A stretch of 64,000 bases of DNA, taken from an uncultured Muribaculaceae bacterium. Its GTDB lineage: Bacteria; Bacteroidota; Bacteroidia; Bacteroidales; Muribaculaceae. The DNA is taken from NCBI GenBank assembly GCA_910586975.1, contig CAJUKX010000007.1, positions 1 through 64,000 on the forward strand, given 5' to 3'. Made by a program: the position numbers and the translations under genes. This document shows, piece after piece, positions 50,647 through 60,223 of the stretch (position 1 is the first letter of the stretch; each line of letters starts with the position of its first letter). Under the pieces are notes generated by a model that had not been told where the DNA came from, searched no databases, and saw only the letters and a list, made by a program, of their open reading frames with translations.

Positions 50647-53532
50647 ATGAAAAGATTTACATTTTGCACATTATTAATCATGCTGTTGCTGTGTCCGCCG
50701 GTTATTTTGTCCCAAACCTACAACGGCAAGAAATTCTCATTAGCAGGCAGGGTTTTCGATAAATATACCGAAAAAGACATATTGCATGCCAAACTAAGGC
50801 TGATGTCGGTGGAAGACAGCACCGTGGTCAAAGAGACCGAGGCTTTTACAACCGCATATTCCAATAATGACAAGTGGGAATTTGCGGAATTCAGATTCAA
50901 AGATATAGTCAACGACCGTCCGTACATGATAGAGGCTTCAGCCGACGGATATGAAACCATGTACTATCCTTTGGAGCAGGAAAAAATCAAGGGACGTGTT
51001 GAATCGCTCACCATGCCCATAATGATGATTCGTGCCGCCAAAGTACTTTCTGAAGTTACCGTAACCGCATCTAAGGTAAAATTCTATAACAAGGGCGATA
51101 CTATAGTCTACAACGCCGACGCATTCGTACTGGCCGAGGGCACCATGCTTGACGGCCTGCTGCGCCAGATGCCCGGCGTGGAGCTTAAGGACGACGGTCG
51201 TATTTTCGTTAACGGTGAATATGTGGAGGAACTGCTGCTCAACGGCAAGGACTTCTTCAAGGGCAACAACAAGGTGATGCTCGAAAACATAGGCGCGTAC
51301 ACCGTGAAGAATGTAGAAGTCTACCGCAAACAGAAAGACATAGACCGCGTGCTCGGCAAGGGATTTGGCGAGAAATCGCTGGCCATGGACGTGAAGCTCA
51401 AGAAAGAATACAACCAGGGAATGATGCTCAACGCCGAGGCCGGTTATGGCAGCGACGACCGCTACCTTGGCCGCCTGTTCGGGTTGTGGTTCTCTGACCA
51501 CGCACGTGTGTCCGCCGTGGGCAATATAAACAACCTCAACGACGACCGCAAACCCGGCGAGCAGACCGGATTCGACCCCAATGCCATTCAATCGGGTCTG
51601 CTAAAGAATTACTACGGCGGCCTTGACTACAACGCAAGCAGCCGTAAGTATGGATGGACGGTGAATGGCAACATGGTGCTGCGCAAATCCATTCTCGACA
51701 ACCAAGAACGTACTTTCCGCACCAACTTTCTCGAAACAGGCGACACCCACGACCGCCAATACAGCAACTCAAAGAAAAGAGACATATACTTCTACACCGA
51801 ACACCGGTTTGCCAGGATGAAAGATCAGAAATATTACTGGCAGATTCAGCCCAAATTTGAATATACCGACAATAACAGCATGTCAGATTTGGTTGAAGCC
51901 ACATTCAGCGAACCTCAACCCGAAGCCACGCGCGAGTTTATCGAGAATATATACGACGGCATACACACATCGGCTCTGCAAAGCCTTATAAACCGCAATC
52001 TCAGCCAGACAAAGATATTGGGCCACAAACTGTACGCCAACCTGTGGAGCGATGGCCGTTTTGTGATTCCCGGCTCTCCGGATGCAATCAAATACCTTGT
52101 GGCCGGTAAATATACCAAGCGCAAAAACCACACATTTGAACGCTTCGGCATTAACTATGGTCAGAATCCCGACTTTGCCGACATCGCCGACCGATATATA
52201 GCCGATCGACCCGATCATGTCTCATCGGGTAAAGTATCGTTGGAATACAACTGGAATTACCGTAAGAACCTCTACTTCTTCTTCAACTACACCTACTCAT
52301 ACGAGGACTCAAAGCAGACTTCAGACCTCTTCCGCCTTGAACAGCTCTACGATGGATCGTTCAGCGACAAACCCATTGGTTACCTGCCCTCGATGGCCGA
52401 GTATCAAAGCACCCTCGACCCCTCGCTCAGCTACGTGAACCACAACTGGCAGAATCTGCATACCGCATCGGTAGGAGCCAATTTCTATACCGACAACTTC
52501 ATGCTGTTTTTCAATGCGCCGGTTATGTTTGACAATCATACCATCAGCTATACTCGCGGGGCTTCGCATTCACTGCTCAACCGCAACCGCGTGCGTATGG
52601 GCGACGGCCAGGTGTCTTCACAGTATATATTCGGAAACCGTAAGAAGATGATAAGCCTGTCTTACAATTTCAACAGCGTGGCACCCGATATGGTCAACAT
52701 GATTGACATACGCGACGAACGCAATCCCCTAAACATCAAAGAAGGCAACCCGCTGCTCAAGGATTCGCATATACATTCACCGCAGCTGTCGATATACCTC
52801 TGGGGCAAGGACAAGATGCAGTTCTACCAGATTTCAGGCCACTGGATATCAAACGCCATTGCCGCCGGATATACCTACAACACCGCTACCGGTGTGCGCA
52901 TTTCAAAGATATATAACGTTGACGGAAACCGGGATTTCAAAATCTTGCAGAATTTCAGCTGTTCGTTCGGTCCCAAGTCGGTATTCCGCTTTGAAAACTC
53001 CACAACCCTGGCACACGTGCGCAGCGTTGACCTCGTTGGTGAGAATAATGCACTGCCAACCCAACGTGTTGTTAAGAACTGGGGTGCATCCGAACAGGTC
53101 AAACTCAACTATTCATTTGGTGGCGGCAGTCGCGCCGGCATCTTCTTCGACGGCGACATCAACCGCTACGAGAGCAAGCTCAAGGAATTCAACAACTTCA
53201 ACGCCACTACTCTGAAGTATGGTGCACAGGCTGTTATCTCGCTGCCTGCCAACTTCCAGATTTCAACCGACTTCACCATCTACATGCGCCGCGGCTACTA
53301 TGACGCCGCCCTCAACACCAACAACTACGTGTGGAACGGCCGCATCTCGTACAACATGCCCAAGGCCGGACTCACGTTCATGCTCGACGGCTTCGACCTG
53401 CTGCACGACCTGAGCAATGTGCAGTACCGCGTCAACGCCCAGGCCCGCACCGAGACCTACCGCAACGTCATTCCGCGTTACGTTCTGTTCCACGTACAAT
53501 GGAAATTCAACAAGCAACCCAAAAAGAAATAA
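50647..53532 (+). CDS. Outer membrane beta-barrel protein with carboxypeptidase-like and plug domains
   Basis: 961 residues. Signal peptide (about 1-22), a CarboxypepD_reg-like beta domain (about 25-120), a TonB-plug-like segment (GDTIVYNADAF... and GLLRQMPGVELKDDGRIFVNG, about 150-200) and a large beta-barrel to the C terminus (typical terminal strand FHVQWKFNKQ). There is no clear TonB box. It resembles the OMP_b-brl_3 group rather than full SusC. It follows TolC by 12 nt. It may help export or assembly of the molecule handled by the operon, or sense it. Confidence 0.8.
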   Translation: MKRFTFCTLLIMLLLCPPVILSQTYNGKKFSLAGRVFDKYTEKDILHAKLRLMSVEDSTVVKETEAFTTAYSNNDKWEFAEFRFKDIVNDRPYMIEASADGYETMYYPLEQEKIKGRVESLTMPIMMIRAAKVLSEVTVTASKVKFYNKGDTIVYNADAFVLAEGTMLDGLLRQMPGVELKDDGRIFVNGEYVEELLLNGKDFFKGNNKVMLENIGAYTVKNVEVYRKQKDIDRVLGKGFGEKSLAMDVKLKKEYNQGMMLNAEAGYGSDDRYLGRLFGLWFSDHARVSAVGNINNLNDDRKPGEQTGFDPNAIQSGLLKNYYGGLDYNASSRKYGWTVNGNMVLRKSILDNQERTFRTNFLETGDTHDRQYSNSKKRDIYFYTEHRFARMKDQKYYWQIQPKFEYTDNNSMSDLVEATFSEPQPEATREFIENIYDGIHTSALQSLINRNLSQTKILGHKLYANLWSDGRFVIPGSPDAIKYLVAGKYTKRKNHTFERFGINYGQNPDFADIADRYIADRPDHVSSGKVSLEYNWNYRKNLYFFFNYTYSYEDSKQTSDLFRLEQLYDGSFSDKPIGYLPSMAEYQSTLDPSLSYVNHNWQNLHTASVGANFYTDNFMLFFNAPVMFDNHTISYTRGASHSLLNRNRVRMGDGQVSSQYIFGNRKKMISLSYNFNSVAPDMVNMIDIRDERNPLNIKEGNPLLKDSHIHSPQLSIYLWGKDKMQFYQISGHWISNAIAAGYTYNTATGVRISKIYNVDGNRDFKILQNFSCSFGPKSVFRFENSTTLAHVRSVDLVGENNALPTQRVVKNWGASEQVKLNYSFGGGSRAGIFFDGDINRYESKLKEFNNFNATTLKYGAQAVISLPANFQISTDFTIYMRRGYYDAALNTNNYVWNGRISYNMPKAGLTFMLDGFDLLHDLSNVQYRVNAQARTETYRNVIPRYVLFHVQWKFNKQPKKK

Positions 53533-53583
53533 ACAACTTATATAAGTTTAGAATTGAAAATTAAATTTTCTCATTAAATTTAG

Positions 53584-53591
53584 TAAATTTG
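53584..53591 (+). promoter_or_regulatory. -7 box just before the response regulator gene
   Basis: TAAATTTG ends 4 nt before the ATG at 53596, so a transcript starting here would be leaderless. The -33 box is weak. Confidence 0.5.
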
Positions 53592-53595
53592 CATC

Positions 53596-54927
53596 ATGAT
53601 ATTAATAGTAGACGATGATCCGGTGATACGCACCTCGCTGCGGATGCTGCTTTCAAATGCCGGCTATAGCACCGATACGGCCGACTCGCCCGTCCGGGCC
53701 ATGGAAGTTGTGCGACGAAGTGTGCCGGAGCTGGTTCTGCTCGATATGAATTTCTCGCGCTTCACCACCGGCCACGAGGGCCTGACCCTGCTGCGGCAGA
53801 TCAAGATATTCGCGCCCGAGGTACCGGTGATACTCATGACCGCCTGGGGCAGCATAGAGCTGGCCGTGGAGGGCATGAAGGCCGGGGCGTTTGACTTCAT
53901 TACCAAGCCCTGGGACAACCGCAACCTCATCACCCGCATTGCCACCGCCCTCAACATGAGCCGTGAGCCCGAAGATGACCCTGCCACCGACAACTCTTTC
54001 GACCGCAGCTTCATCATAGGCAAAAGCTCGGGGCTGAACGCAGTGCTCGACACCGTGAGGCGTGTGGCTCCAACCAACGCCCCGGTGCTTATAACCGGCG
54101 AAAGCGGCACCGGCAAGGAGCTGATAGCCGAGGCCATACACCGCAACAGCCGCCGCGCGGCCGGTCCGTTTGTCAAGGTTAACCTGGGCGGTCTGTCGCA
54201 GTCGCTCTTCGAGAGCGAGATGTTCGGCCACAAGAAGGGCGCGTTCACCGATGCCGTGGCCGACCGCGTGGGACGCTTTGAAGCCGCCGACGGCGGTACT
54301 ATTTTCCTCGACGAGATAGGCGAACTCGACATCACCTGTCAGGTAAAGCTGCTGAGAGTGCTTCAGGAGATGCGCTTCGAACCCCTGGGCAGCAGCAAAA
54401 CCAAGCAGGTAGACGTGCGCGTTGTATGCGCCACCAATGCCGACCTGCGCCGCATGGTGGCCGCACGCACATTCCGCGAGGATCTGTATTACCGCATAAA
54501 TCTGGTAAACCTCGAGCTGCCGCCCCTGCGCTCGCGCACCGACGACATAGCCCTGCTGGCCGAATACTTCATGCAACAGGCCGCCAAAGCCAATGGCCTC
54601 GACAAGCCCTGCATAGCCCCCGATGCCATAGCTTTTCTGCGGCAGCAGCGTTTTCCGGGAAACATACGCGAACTGAAGAATCTGGTGGAGCGCACACTGC
54701 TTATGAGCGGTGCCACAACCCTGTCGGCCGATGACTTCCGCGCATGCACATCTTCGTCGCCAGCCACATCCTCAACCCTCGAAGACATAGAACGCATGCG
54801 CATAATAGAATCGCTGCGCATAAACCACGGAAACATGACTCAGGTGGCCGCCGACCTGGGCCTGAGCCGCGGCGCTCTGTACCGTCGTATCGAAAAACTT
54901 AATATCGACCGAAACGGATGCGACTGA
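53596..54927 (+). CDS. NtrC-type sigma-54-dependent response regulator
   Basis: 443 residues in three domains: a receiver with acid pocket DDD (6-8) and phosphorylation Asp (about 50), an AAA+ domain with Walker A GESGTGKE (about 167-174), the sigma-54 loop GAFTDA (about 215-220; the usual Gly is replaced by Asp), DEIGELD (Walker B), and a Fis-type helix-turn-helix (MTQVAADLGLSRGALYRRI, about 414-432). It probably activates the sigma-54 promoter at 44289. The gene overlaps the kinase gene by 10 nt. Confidence 0.93.
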   Translation: MILIVDDDPVIRTSLRMLLSNAGYSTDTADSPVRAMEVVRRSVPELVLLDMNFSRFTTGHEGLTLLRQIKIFAPEVPVILMTAWGSIELAVEGMKAGAFDFITKPWDNRNLITRIATALNMSREPEDDPATDNSFDRSFIIGKSSGLNAVLDTVRRVAPTNAPVLITGESGTGKELIAEAIHRNSRRAAGPFVKVNLGGLSQSLFESEMFGHKKGAFTDAVADRVGRFEAADGGTIFLDEIGELDITCQVKLLRVLQEMRFEPLGSSKTKQVDVRVVCATNADLRRMVAARTFREDLYYRINLVNLELPPLRSRTDDIALLAEYFMQQAAKANGLDKPCIAPDAIAFLRQQRFPGNIRELKNLVERTLLMSGATTLSADDFRACTSSSPATSSTLEDIERMRIIESLRINHGNMTQVAADLGLSRGALYRRIEKLNIDRNGCD

Positions 54928-56210
54928 AACACCTGTTCCTGATTCTTGTAGTACTGCAGCTCGCAGCCATTGCTCTGATTATATTGATTGGCGCCGGGGC
55001 AGGCTCAACATTGTTCTACATTGCCGAAGCCATTGTATTGGTCAATATACTCTATATAATATTCTTCTACACACGGCTGATACGGCCGCTAAACAACCTG
55101 TACAGCGGTATCGACCTGCTGAAGTCGCAGGACTGGAACTCGCGGCTGCGACATGTGGGACAAAAAGACGTCGACAATATCTCCGACATATTCAACGCCA
55201 TGCTCACCCGCCTGAAGCAACAGCGCATACGCTACGAAGAGCAGACCCACTTTGTGAACCTGCTCATCCATGCCGCCCCCGTAGGCGTGGTTGTGGCCGA
55301 CTACAGCGGAAAGCGCGAATCGGTAAACCCGGCCGCCATAGCGCTGCTCGACAAATATCCCCGCCTGTGGCAATTCATGCAGGAACCGGCCGTTGGAGAG
55401 AGCGCCGACTTCAACACCGCAGGCGGCGACACACTGCGCTGCTCACGCCACAGCTTCATCGACCGCGGAGTTACGCACTACTTCTACCTCGTTGAAAACA
55501 TCAGCGCATCGGTCGACGCCGCCGAACGCTCGGCCTACGAAAAAATCATACGCATCATAGCCCACGAGGTAAACAACACCGTCACCGGACTCACCTCGGC
55601 CTTCGACGCCGTGATACCCCTGCTGTGCCAAGCCGGCGTGGCCGAGGACGCCACCGAGGTGTTGCGCTCATGCGCCGAACGCTCCACTACCCTGAGCCGG
55701 TTTATCAGCCGCTTTGCCGATGTGGTAAAGATACCTCAGCCCGTGCCGGTGGCCACAACTGTCAACAGCCTTGTAAACGACAATGCCTACTTCCTCGAAA
55801 GCCTGTGCATGCCACGCGGAATAAAGCTGTCGGTGCAGCTCATGCCCGACGACGCTCCTGTAATGATTGACAAAGTGCTCATGGCTCAGGTGCTGGTGAA
55901 TATAGTTAAAAACTCGGTGGAAAGCATAGCTATATGCCATAAGGAAAATGGAACTATAATCATACGCACCTCACTCGACAACACAAAACACCCCGTACTC
56001 GAGATAATAGACAACGGCATAGGCATATCCGAAGAAAAGTCGCAGAAACTCTTCACCCCCTTCTACACCGACAAACCCGATGGCCAGGGCATAGGCCTGC
56101 TCTTTGTGCGCGATGTCCTGCGCCGCCACACAGCCACCTTCACCCTCTCCACCGACCCCGCCACCACCCTAACCCACTTCACCATAAGCTTCAACAGTTC
56201 GGGAGCGTAG
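54918..56210 (+). CDS. Sensor histidine kinase
   Basis: 430 residues. Two transmembrane helices (about 5-27 and 33-55) with almost no periplasmic part, a HAMP-like segment (RLIRPLNNLYSG), a PAS-like domain with AAPVGVVVADYSG (about 113-125), a HisKA box RIIAHEVNNTVTG (His about 215) and an HATPase region with VKNSVESI (N-box) and GIGISEEKSQKLF (G1 box), DGQGIGLLFVRDVL (G2). It should phosphorylate the NtrC-type regulator just before it. The very short periplasmic loop suggests membrane or internal sensing. Confidence 0.93.
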   Translation: MRLKHLFLILVVLQLAAIALIILIGAGAGSTLFYIAEAIVLVNILYIIFFYTRLIRPLNNLYSGIDLLKSQDWNSRLRHVGQKDVDNISDIFNAMLTRLKQQRIRYEEQTHFVNLLIHAAPVGVVVADYSGKRESVNPAAIALLDKYPRLWQFMQEPAVGESADFNTAGGDTLRCSRHSFIDRGVTHYFYLVENISASVDAAERSAYEKIIRIIAHEVNNTVTGLTSAFDAVIPLLCQAGVAEDATEVLRSCAERSTTLSRFISRFADVVKIPQPVPVATTVNSLVNDNAYFLESLCMPRGIKLSVQLMPDDAPVMIDKVLMAQVLVNIVKNSVESIAICHKENGTIIIRTSLDNTKHPVLEIIDNGIGISEEKSQKLFTPFYTDKPDGQGIGLLFVRDVLRRHTATFTLSTDPATTLTHFTISFNSSGA

Positions 56211-56372
56211 TCCACCGGATTACGCAATATACAATTGATTGGTTATCAATAATATGGCATCCGAAGGAAGCCTGAAAACTCGTAGCCGTATATGCCCTTC
56301 CTGCGCTCGTGCATAACGCGGTTACGGTATTTGCAGACATCCTCATCGGATGTCATATTCCCGACAACGCCT
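56211..56372. repeat. Interspersed repeat cluster R5 (short)
   Basis: One copy of the module set after the kinase gene: GGCATCCGAAGGAAGCCTG, a degenerate core TATGCCCTTCCTGCG, the CGCGGTTACGGTATTTGCAG connector and a CATCCTCATCGGATGTC hairpin. It is the only cluster in the right half of the window. Confidence 0.7.
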
Positions 56373-56434
56373 GATGTCATTTTGATATGAAATACATATC
56401 TGTCTGTTTAAATTTTTTATTTTATGTCAAAAAG

Positions 56435-56466
56435 TTTGAAATTATTCAAAAAAATATATACATTTG
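56435..56466 (+). promoter_or_regulatory. Promoter of the TlpA-DUF6029 genes
   Basis: TTTG (56435-56438), 20 nt, TACATTTG (56459-56466), full consensus. It lies between the two candidate starts of the TlpA gene and selects the one at 56487. Confidence 0.8.
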
Positions 56467-56486
56467 TAATTTCAAATTTCTTGCAT

Positions 56487-56981
56487 ATGTGTAAATCTTT
56501 CAAAAGCTTAGTTTTAACAGCGCTGTTGTTAATCATTTCATTTCCCGTATCGGCTCAGTTGCCTTCGATTCAGCTTAAGGATCTTAATGGTAAATCGGTG
56601 AATATGGCCGAGCTGTCAAACGACGGTAAACCTTTTGTTATCAGCATGTTTGCCACTTGGTGCAAGCCTTGTCTGCGAGAGCTTCGCGCTATTGCCGACT
56701 TGTATCCCGACTGGCAGGACGAAACCGGCATGAAGATGTATATCGTGAGCATAGACGAGGCTCAGAACGTTTCGAAGGTGAAACCGCTGGTGAAGTCTGA
56801 GGGCTGGGATTATGAGGTGCTTCTCGATACCAACAGCGACTTTTTCCGCAGCATGGGTCTTGCCAGTGTGCCCCACGTGTTTATCGTCGACGGCAAGGGT
56901 AAGGTGGTGTATTCGCACTCGGGATATACCGACGGCTCTGAAACTGAAATAATCAAGAAAATAAGGGAACTCAACGACTGA
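56487..56981 (+). CDS. TlpA-like thiol-disulfide oxidoreductase
   Basis: From ATG 56487 (164 residues) the protein has a signal peptide and a thioredoxin fold with the active site FATWCKPCLREL (Cys pair CKPC, about 62-65). The start at 56424 lies upstream of the promoter and is rejected. DSSNS-like and GLASVPHVFIVDGKGKV (cis-Pro loop) follow. It is a periplasmic reductase or oxidase of protein thiols. DUF6029 begins 1 nt after the stop. This is the first gene of a redox and surface protein cluster. Confidence 0.88.
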   Translation: MCKSFKSLVLTALLLIISFPVSAQLPSIQLKDLNGKSVNMAELSNDGKPFVISMFATWCKPCLRELRAIADLYPDWQDETGMKMYIVSIDEAQNVSKVKPLVKSEGWDYEVLLDTNSDFFRSMGLASVPHVFIVDGKGKVVYSHSGYTDGSETEIIKKIRELND

Positions 56982-56982
56982 T

Positions 56983-58647
56983 ATGGCTAAGGTTAGACTC
57001 TGTATTGCATGCGCTCTGTCGCTGCTGGCCGTGCAATCCCGGGCATTCACCGTGGGTGGTGACAACGGGGTGGCTTTCCATGGCAGCGTGCAGACCGATA
57101 TATTGTTTCCGGAAGAAGATGATGCCATTTCTACCGGCAAGTATGACCACGATGTGCTCTTCAACGCCTATGCCGACCTCAACATGATAAGTCGCTATGT
57201 GGATGCAGGCGTTAGGGTTGAGTTCATGAAATGGCCGCTGCCCGGCTATGAGAACGACTTCAAGGGCTGGGGTGTGCCGCATATCTATGCCAAGGGCCGC
57301 TACAAGGGCTTTGAACTGACTGCCGGCGACTTCTACGAGCAGTTTGGCAAAGGTTTCATCCTGCGCACATACGAGGAGCGTTCACTGGGTATTGACAACT
57401 CCATACGCGGCGGCCGCCTGAAGGTGACTGCCATTCCCGGTGTGCGTATCACAGCCCTTGGTGGTGTGCAACGCCGATACTGGGACTGGAAGAAGCACTC
57501 GCAGATATATGGCGCCGATGCAGAGATAAGTATCGACGAGATTTCAGAGAGCCTGCGCAAGCACGATGTGGGCTTGAGCGTGGGTGCATCTTACGTGCTC
57601 AAACATGAGGACGACCAGGAAATAATGATTCCGGGCACCGACTATCGCCTTAACCTGCCCACCAATGTGAGCGCGTTTGACATACGCAGCGATTTCCGCA
57701 AGGGCGACTTCGGCATATCCGGCGAATTTGCATGGAAAGGCCAGGATCCATCGTTTGACAATGACTATACTTACGGCAAGGGAACAGCCGTGATGCTCTC
57801 GACCAACTATTCAACCAAGGGCATGAGTGTGCTGCTGCAGGCCAAGCGCAGCGAGAACATGGCATTCCGCAGCCAGCGCATGATGTCGGGTACATCGGCA
57901 TTCATCAACAACATGCCGGCCTTTGCCTACCTGCACACCTACGCTCTGCCGGCCCTTTATCCATACGCCACTCAGGCCGCTCCGGGCGAATGGGCCTTCG
58001 AGGGGTCGTTTGCCTATACATTCAAGCGCAAGACCGCCCTCGGCGGCAAATACGGCACAAAGGTGAAACTCAATGCCAGCTACATACGCGGTCTCGACCA
58101 CAAGGCTGCCGACACCACCATACCGGGTGTGATCAGCGGCACCGACGGCACCTCCACAAGCTTCTTCGGCATGGGCGAGGCTTACTACCACGACATAAAC
58201 CTGCAGGTAGACAAGCGCCTGAGCAAGAGCGTGAGCATCACCGCAATGTACATGAACCAAATGTACAACAAAACCGTGATCGAAGGTAAGGGCGGACGTG
58301 TAAAAACCAATATACTGGTACTCGACACCAAATGGAAGATGACCGACAAACTGACCCTGCGCAACGAGCTTCAGTATCTCTTTACCCATCAGGACGAAAA
58401 AGACTGGGCATACGGCCTGCTCGAACTGTCGGTGGCACCATACCTTATGTTCACCGTGAGCGATATGTGGAACTGCGGCTCTACCAAGACCCACTACTAC
58501 ATGTTTGGCGTGGCAGGCAACTACCGCTCCAACCGCCTGGCCCTGAGCTACGGACGCACACGTGCCGGATTCAACTGCTCGGGCGGTGTATGCCGTTACG
58601 TGCCCGCCACACGCGGCTTCCAGGTGGCATATACTTATACTTTCTAA
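56983..58647 (+). CDS. DUF6029 family outer membrane beta-barrel protein
   Basis: 554 residues with a signal peptide (about 1-21). Many amphipathic strands (for example FHGSVQTDILFP, YADLNMISRYVDAGVRVEF, HIYAKGRYKGFELTAGDF) ending with VAYTYTF, a barrel terminal strand. It matches the Bacteroidetes DUF6029 group of unknown function, which I recall beside TlpA genes. It starts 1 nt after TlpA, so the two are co-translated. The four-cysteine FNCSGGVCRY near the end may be redox linked. Confidence 0.75.
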   Translation: MAKVRLCIACALSLLAVQSRAFTVGGDNGVAFHGSVQTDILFPEEDDAISTGKYDHDVLFNAYADLNMISRYVDAGVRVEFMKWPLPGYENDFKGWGVPHIYAKGRYKGFELTAGDFYEQFGKGFILRTYEERSLGIDNSIRGGRLKVTAIPGVRITALGGVQRRYWDWKKHSQIYGADAEISIDEISESLRKHDVGLSVGASYVLKHEDDQEIMIPGTDYRLNLPTNVSAFDIRSDFRKGDFGISGEFAWKGQDPSFDNDYTYGKGTAVMLSTNYSTKGMSVLLQAKRSENMAFRSQRMMSGTSAFINNMPAFAYLHTYALPALYPYATQAAPGEWAFEGSFAYTFKRKTALGGKYGTKVKLNASYIRGLDHKAADTTIPGVISGTDGTSTSFFGMGEAYYHDINLQVDKRLSKSVSITAMYMNQMYNKTVIEGKGGRVKTNILVLDTKWKMTDKLTLRNELQYLFTHQDEKDWAYGLLELSVAPYLMFTVSDMWNCGSTKTHYYMFGVAGNYRSNRLALSYGRTRAGFNCSGGVCRYVPATRGFQVAYTYTF

Positions 58648-58668
58648 ACTCCTCAACTCTCCAACTTT

Positions 58669-59478
58669 ATGAATATCAAAACATTAATTATAGCAACCGC
58701 GGCCATTGCACCCGTAGTGTGCGGCTGCAACGACATCAAGGAAGACGACCGCTACCTGACGGTGGAAGGCGTCACCCCCGTCAGAGCCGTACTCATCGAG
58801 GACTTCACCGGCCAAAACTGCGTCAACTGTCCCGCAGCCCATGCCACCATCGAAAAACTGGTGGAACAATACGGTGCATCTGTAATTCCCGTGAGCATAC
58901 ACGCAGGCGGATTCGGCGTGAGCGTCAGCACCTCGCGACTGCCGTCGTACGTAGGCCTGATGCAGCCCGAAGGCAACAGCCTTAACGACAAATACGGTAT
59001 AAAAGAATGGCCCAAGGGCGTGGTCAACGGCCATCATGCCACCAATCCCGACGAATGGGCCGCCGAGGTGCGCACCGAGCTTGCCAAAGAAAGTCCACTT
59101 TCAATAGTGATAGATGCGTCATACAACGCAGAAGACAACACCATAGAGGTCAGCACCACCATGATGCCCGCCGCCACACTGAGCGGCCGCCTAAACGTAT
59201 GGGTGGTGGAAAGCGGCATAGTGGCATTCCAACGCGACATCACCGCCGGTCGCATCCCCGACTATGTACACAACCATGTGTACCGCGCATCGCTCACCGG
59301 CACCGATGGCGAGGCCGTAAACCTGCAACAGGGAATACACTCCACCGCCACACACTCAATAGCCGTGCGCAACAGCGACACAGAAGTGTGGAATCCGGCC
59401 AATCTGAGCATTGTAGCATTTGTGAGCGACAACAGCGGCGTGCTGCAAGCTGCCTCATCCGATGTGAATAACCTTTAA
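58669..59478 (+). CDS. Omp28-related lipoprotein with thiol motif
   Basis: 269 residues, lipoprotein signal (lipobox VVCGC, Cys about 19 or 21). The Omp28 domain has LIEDFTGQNCVNCPAAHATIEKL (CxxC at about 46-49), a thioredoxin-like fold, followed by PVSIHAGGFGV and an extra beta-rich part with HVYRASLTG. Members are surface or periplasmic proteins of Bacteroidales. It follows DUF6029 by 21 nt and belongs to the cluster with the larger Omp28-like protein at 60224. Confidence 0.85.
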   Translation: MNIKTLIIATAAIAPVVCGCNDIKEDDRYLTVEGVTPVRAVLIEDFTGQNCVNCPAAHATIEKLVEQYGASVIPVSIHAGGFGVSVSTSRLPSYVGLMQPEGNSLNDKYGIKEWPKGVVNGHHATNPDEWAAEVRTELAKESPLSIVIDASYNAEDNTIEVSTTMMPAATLSGRLNVWVVESGIVAFQRDITAGRIPDYVHNHVYRASLTGTDGEAVNLQQGIHSTATHSIAVRNSDTEVWNPANLSIVAFVSDNSGVLQAASSDVNNL

Positions 59479-59487
59479 CAGTATAAT

Positions 59488-60183
59488 ATGAAAAAGCTTT
59501 ACTTAACTCTTGCACTGGCCGCTCTGGCCACAGCTTCACAAGCCAAGGAGCTGACATTCTATCTGGGCGACGACAACACAGCAATCGCCAACGAGTCTAC
59601 AGTCTATTTCGACAACGTTACCATTGACAGTTACGACGGTGGCAAAGACATAGTGATGAATCCCCACATCAACATCATAAGCGATGTTGCCGCCAACGAT
59701 ATCATCTTGATTGCCGAGTGCACCTCGGGCCAGAACATACAGCTGTGTGCAGGCGGCACATGCGAGATGGGCAAGGAAATCACCAAGACAGGTGTGACCT
59801 TGGAAGCCGGTAAAAAGCTGGATATACAGTTTGAATACATGGGTATGGGTGTTGCTCCCGATGCTGAAATCCCCACTGTAGAATCCACAATCACAGCCAT
59901 GTACGAAGGCGACGACGACTCAATGGTTACCTTCACCATCATCATGGGCGAGGACGTCAACGGACTCGCCGTGATACGCACACCCAAGAGCCTCAAAAGC
60001 ATAGCCGGTGCCATAGAATACACCCTGGCCGAGCCTGCCACACTCACCCTGGTAAGCACATCGGGCCGTACAGTTCTCAACCAAAACATCAGCGGCAACG
60101 GTTCAATCTCTACCGGCTCGCTCGCCCCGGGTATCTACGTCTATACCCTTGGCAACGAAACCGGCAAGATATATATACGCTGA
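59488..60183 (+). CDS. Secreted protein with type IX-like sorting tail
   Basis: 231 residues. Signal peptide (MKKLYLTLALAALATASQA), a beta-rich body of about 130 residues with four cysteines (TSGQNIQLCAGGTCE), and a C-terminal tail LVSTSGRTVLNQNISG...GIYVYTLGNETGKIYIR of the T9SS type A kind. It may be exported across the outer membrane and attached to the surface, or it is a family look-alike. It is 9 nt after the Omp28 gene. The function is unknown. Confidence 0.75.
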   Translation: MKKLYLTLALAALATASQAKELTFYLGDDNTAIANESTVYFDNVTIDSYDGGKDIVMNPHINIISDVAANDIILIAECTSGQNIQLCAGGTCEMGKEITKTGVTLEAGKKLDIQFEYMGMGVAPDAEIPTVESTITAMYEGDDDSMVTFTIIMGEDVNGLAVIRTPKSLKSIAGAIEYTLAEPATLTLVSTSGRTVLNQNISGNGSISTGSLAPGIYVYTLGNETGKIYIR

Positions 60184-60223
60184 CAAATCATAACTCATTG
60201 TTTCATTTCCAAAACCCACAACT

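Noticed and set aside
53653..54576. Minus-strand 307-residue ORF opposite the response regulator
   Set aside because: GC-rich third-position shadow of the conserved regulator.
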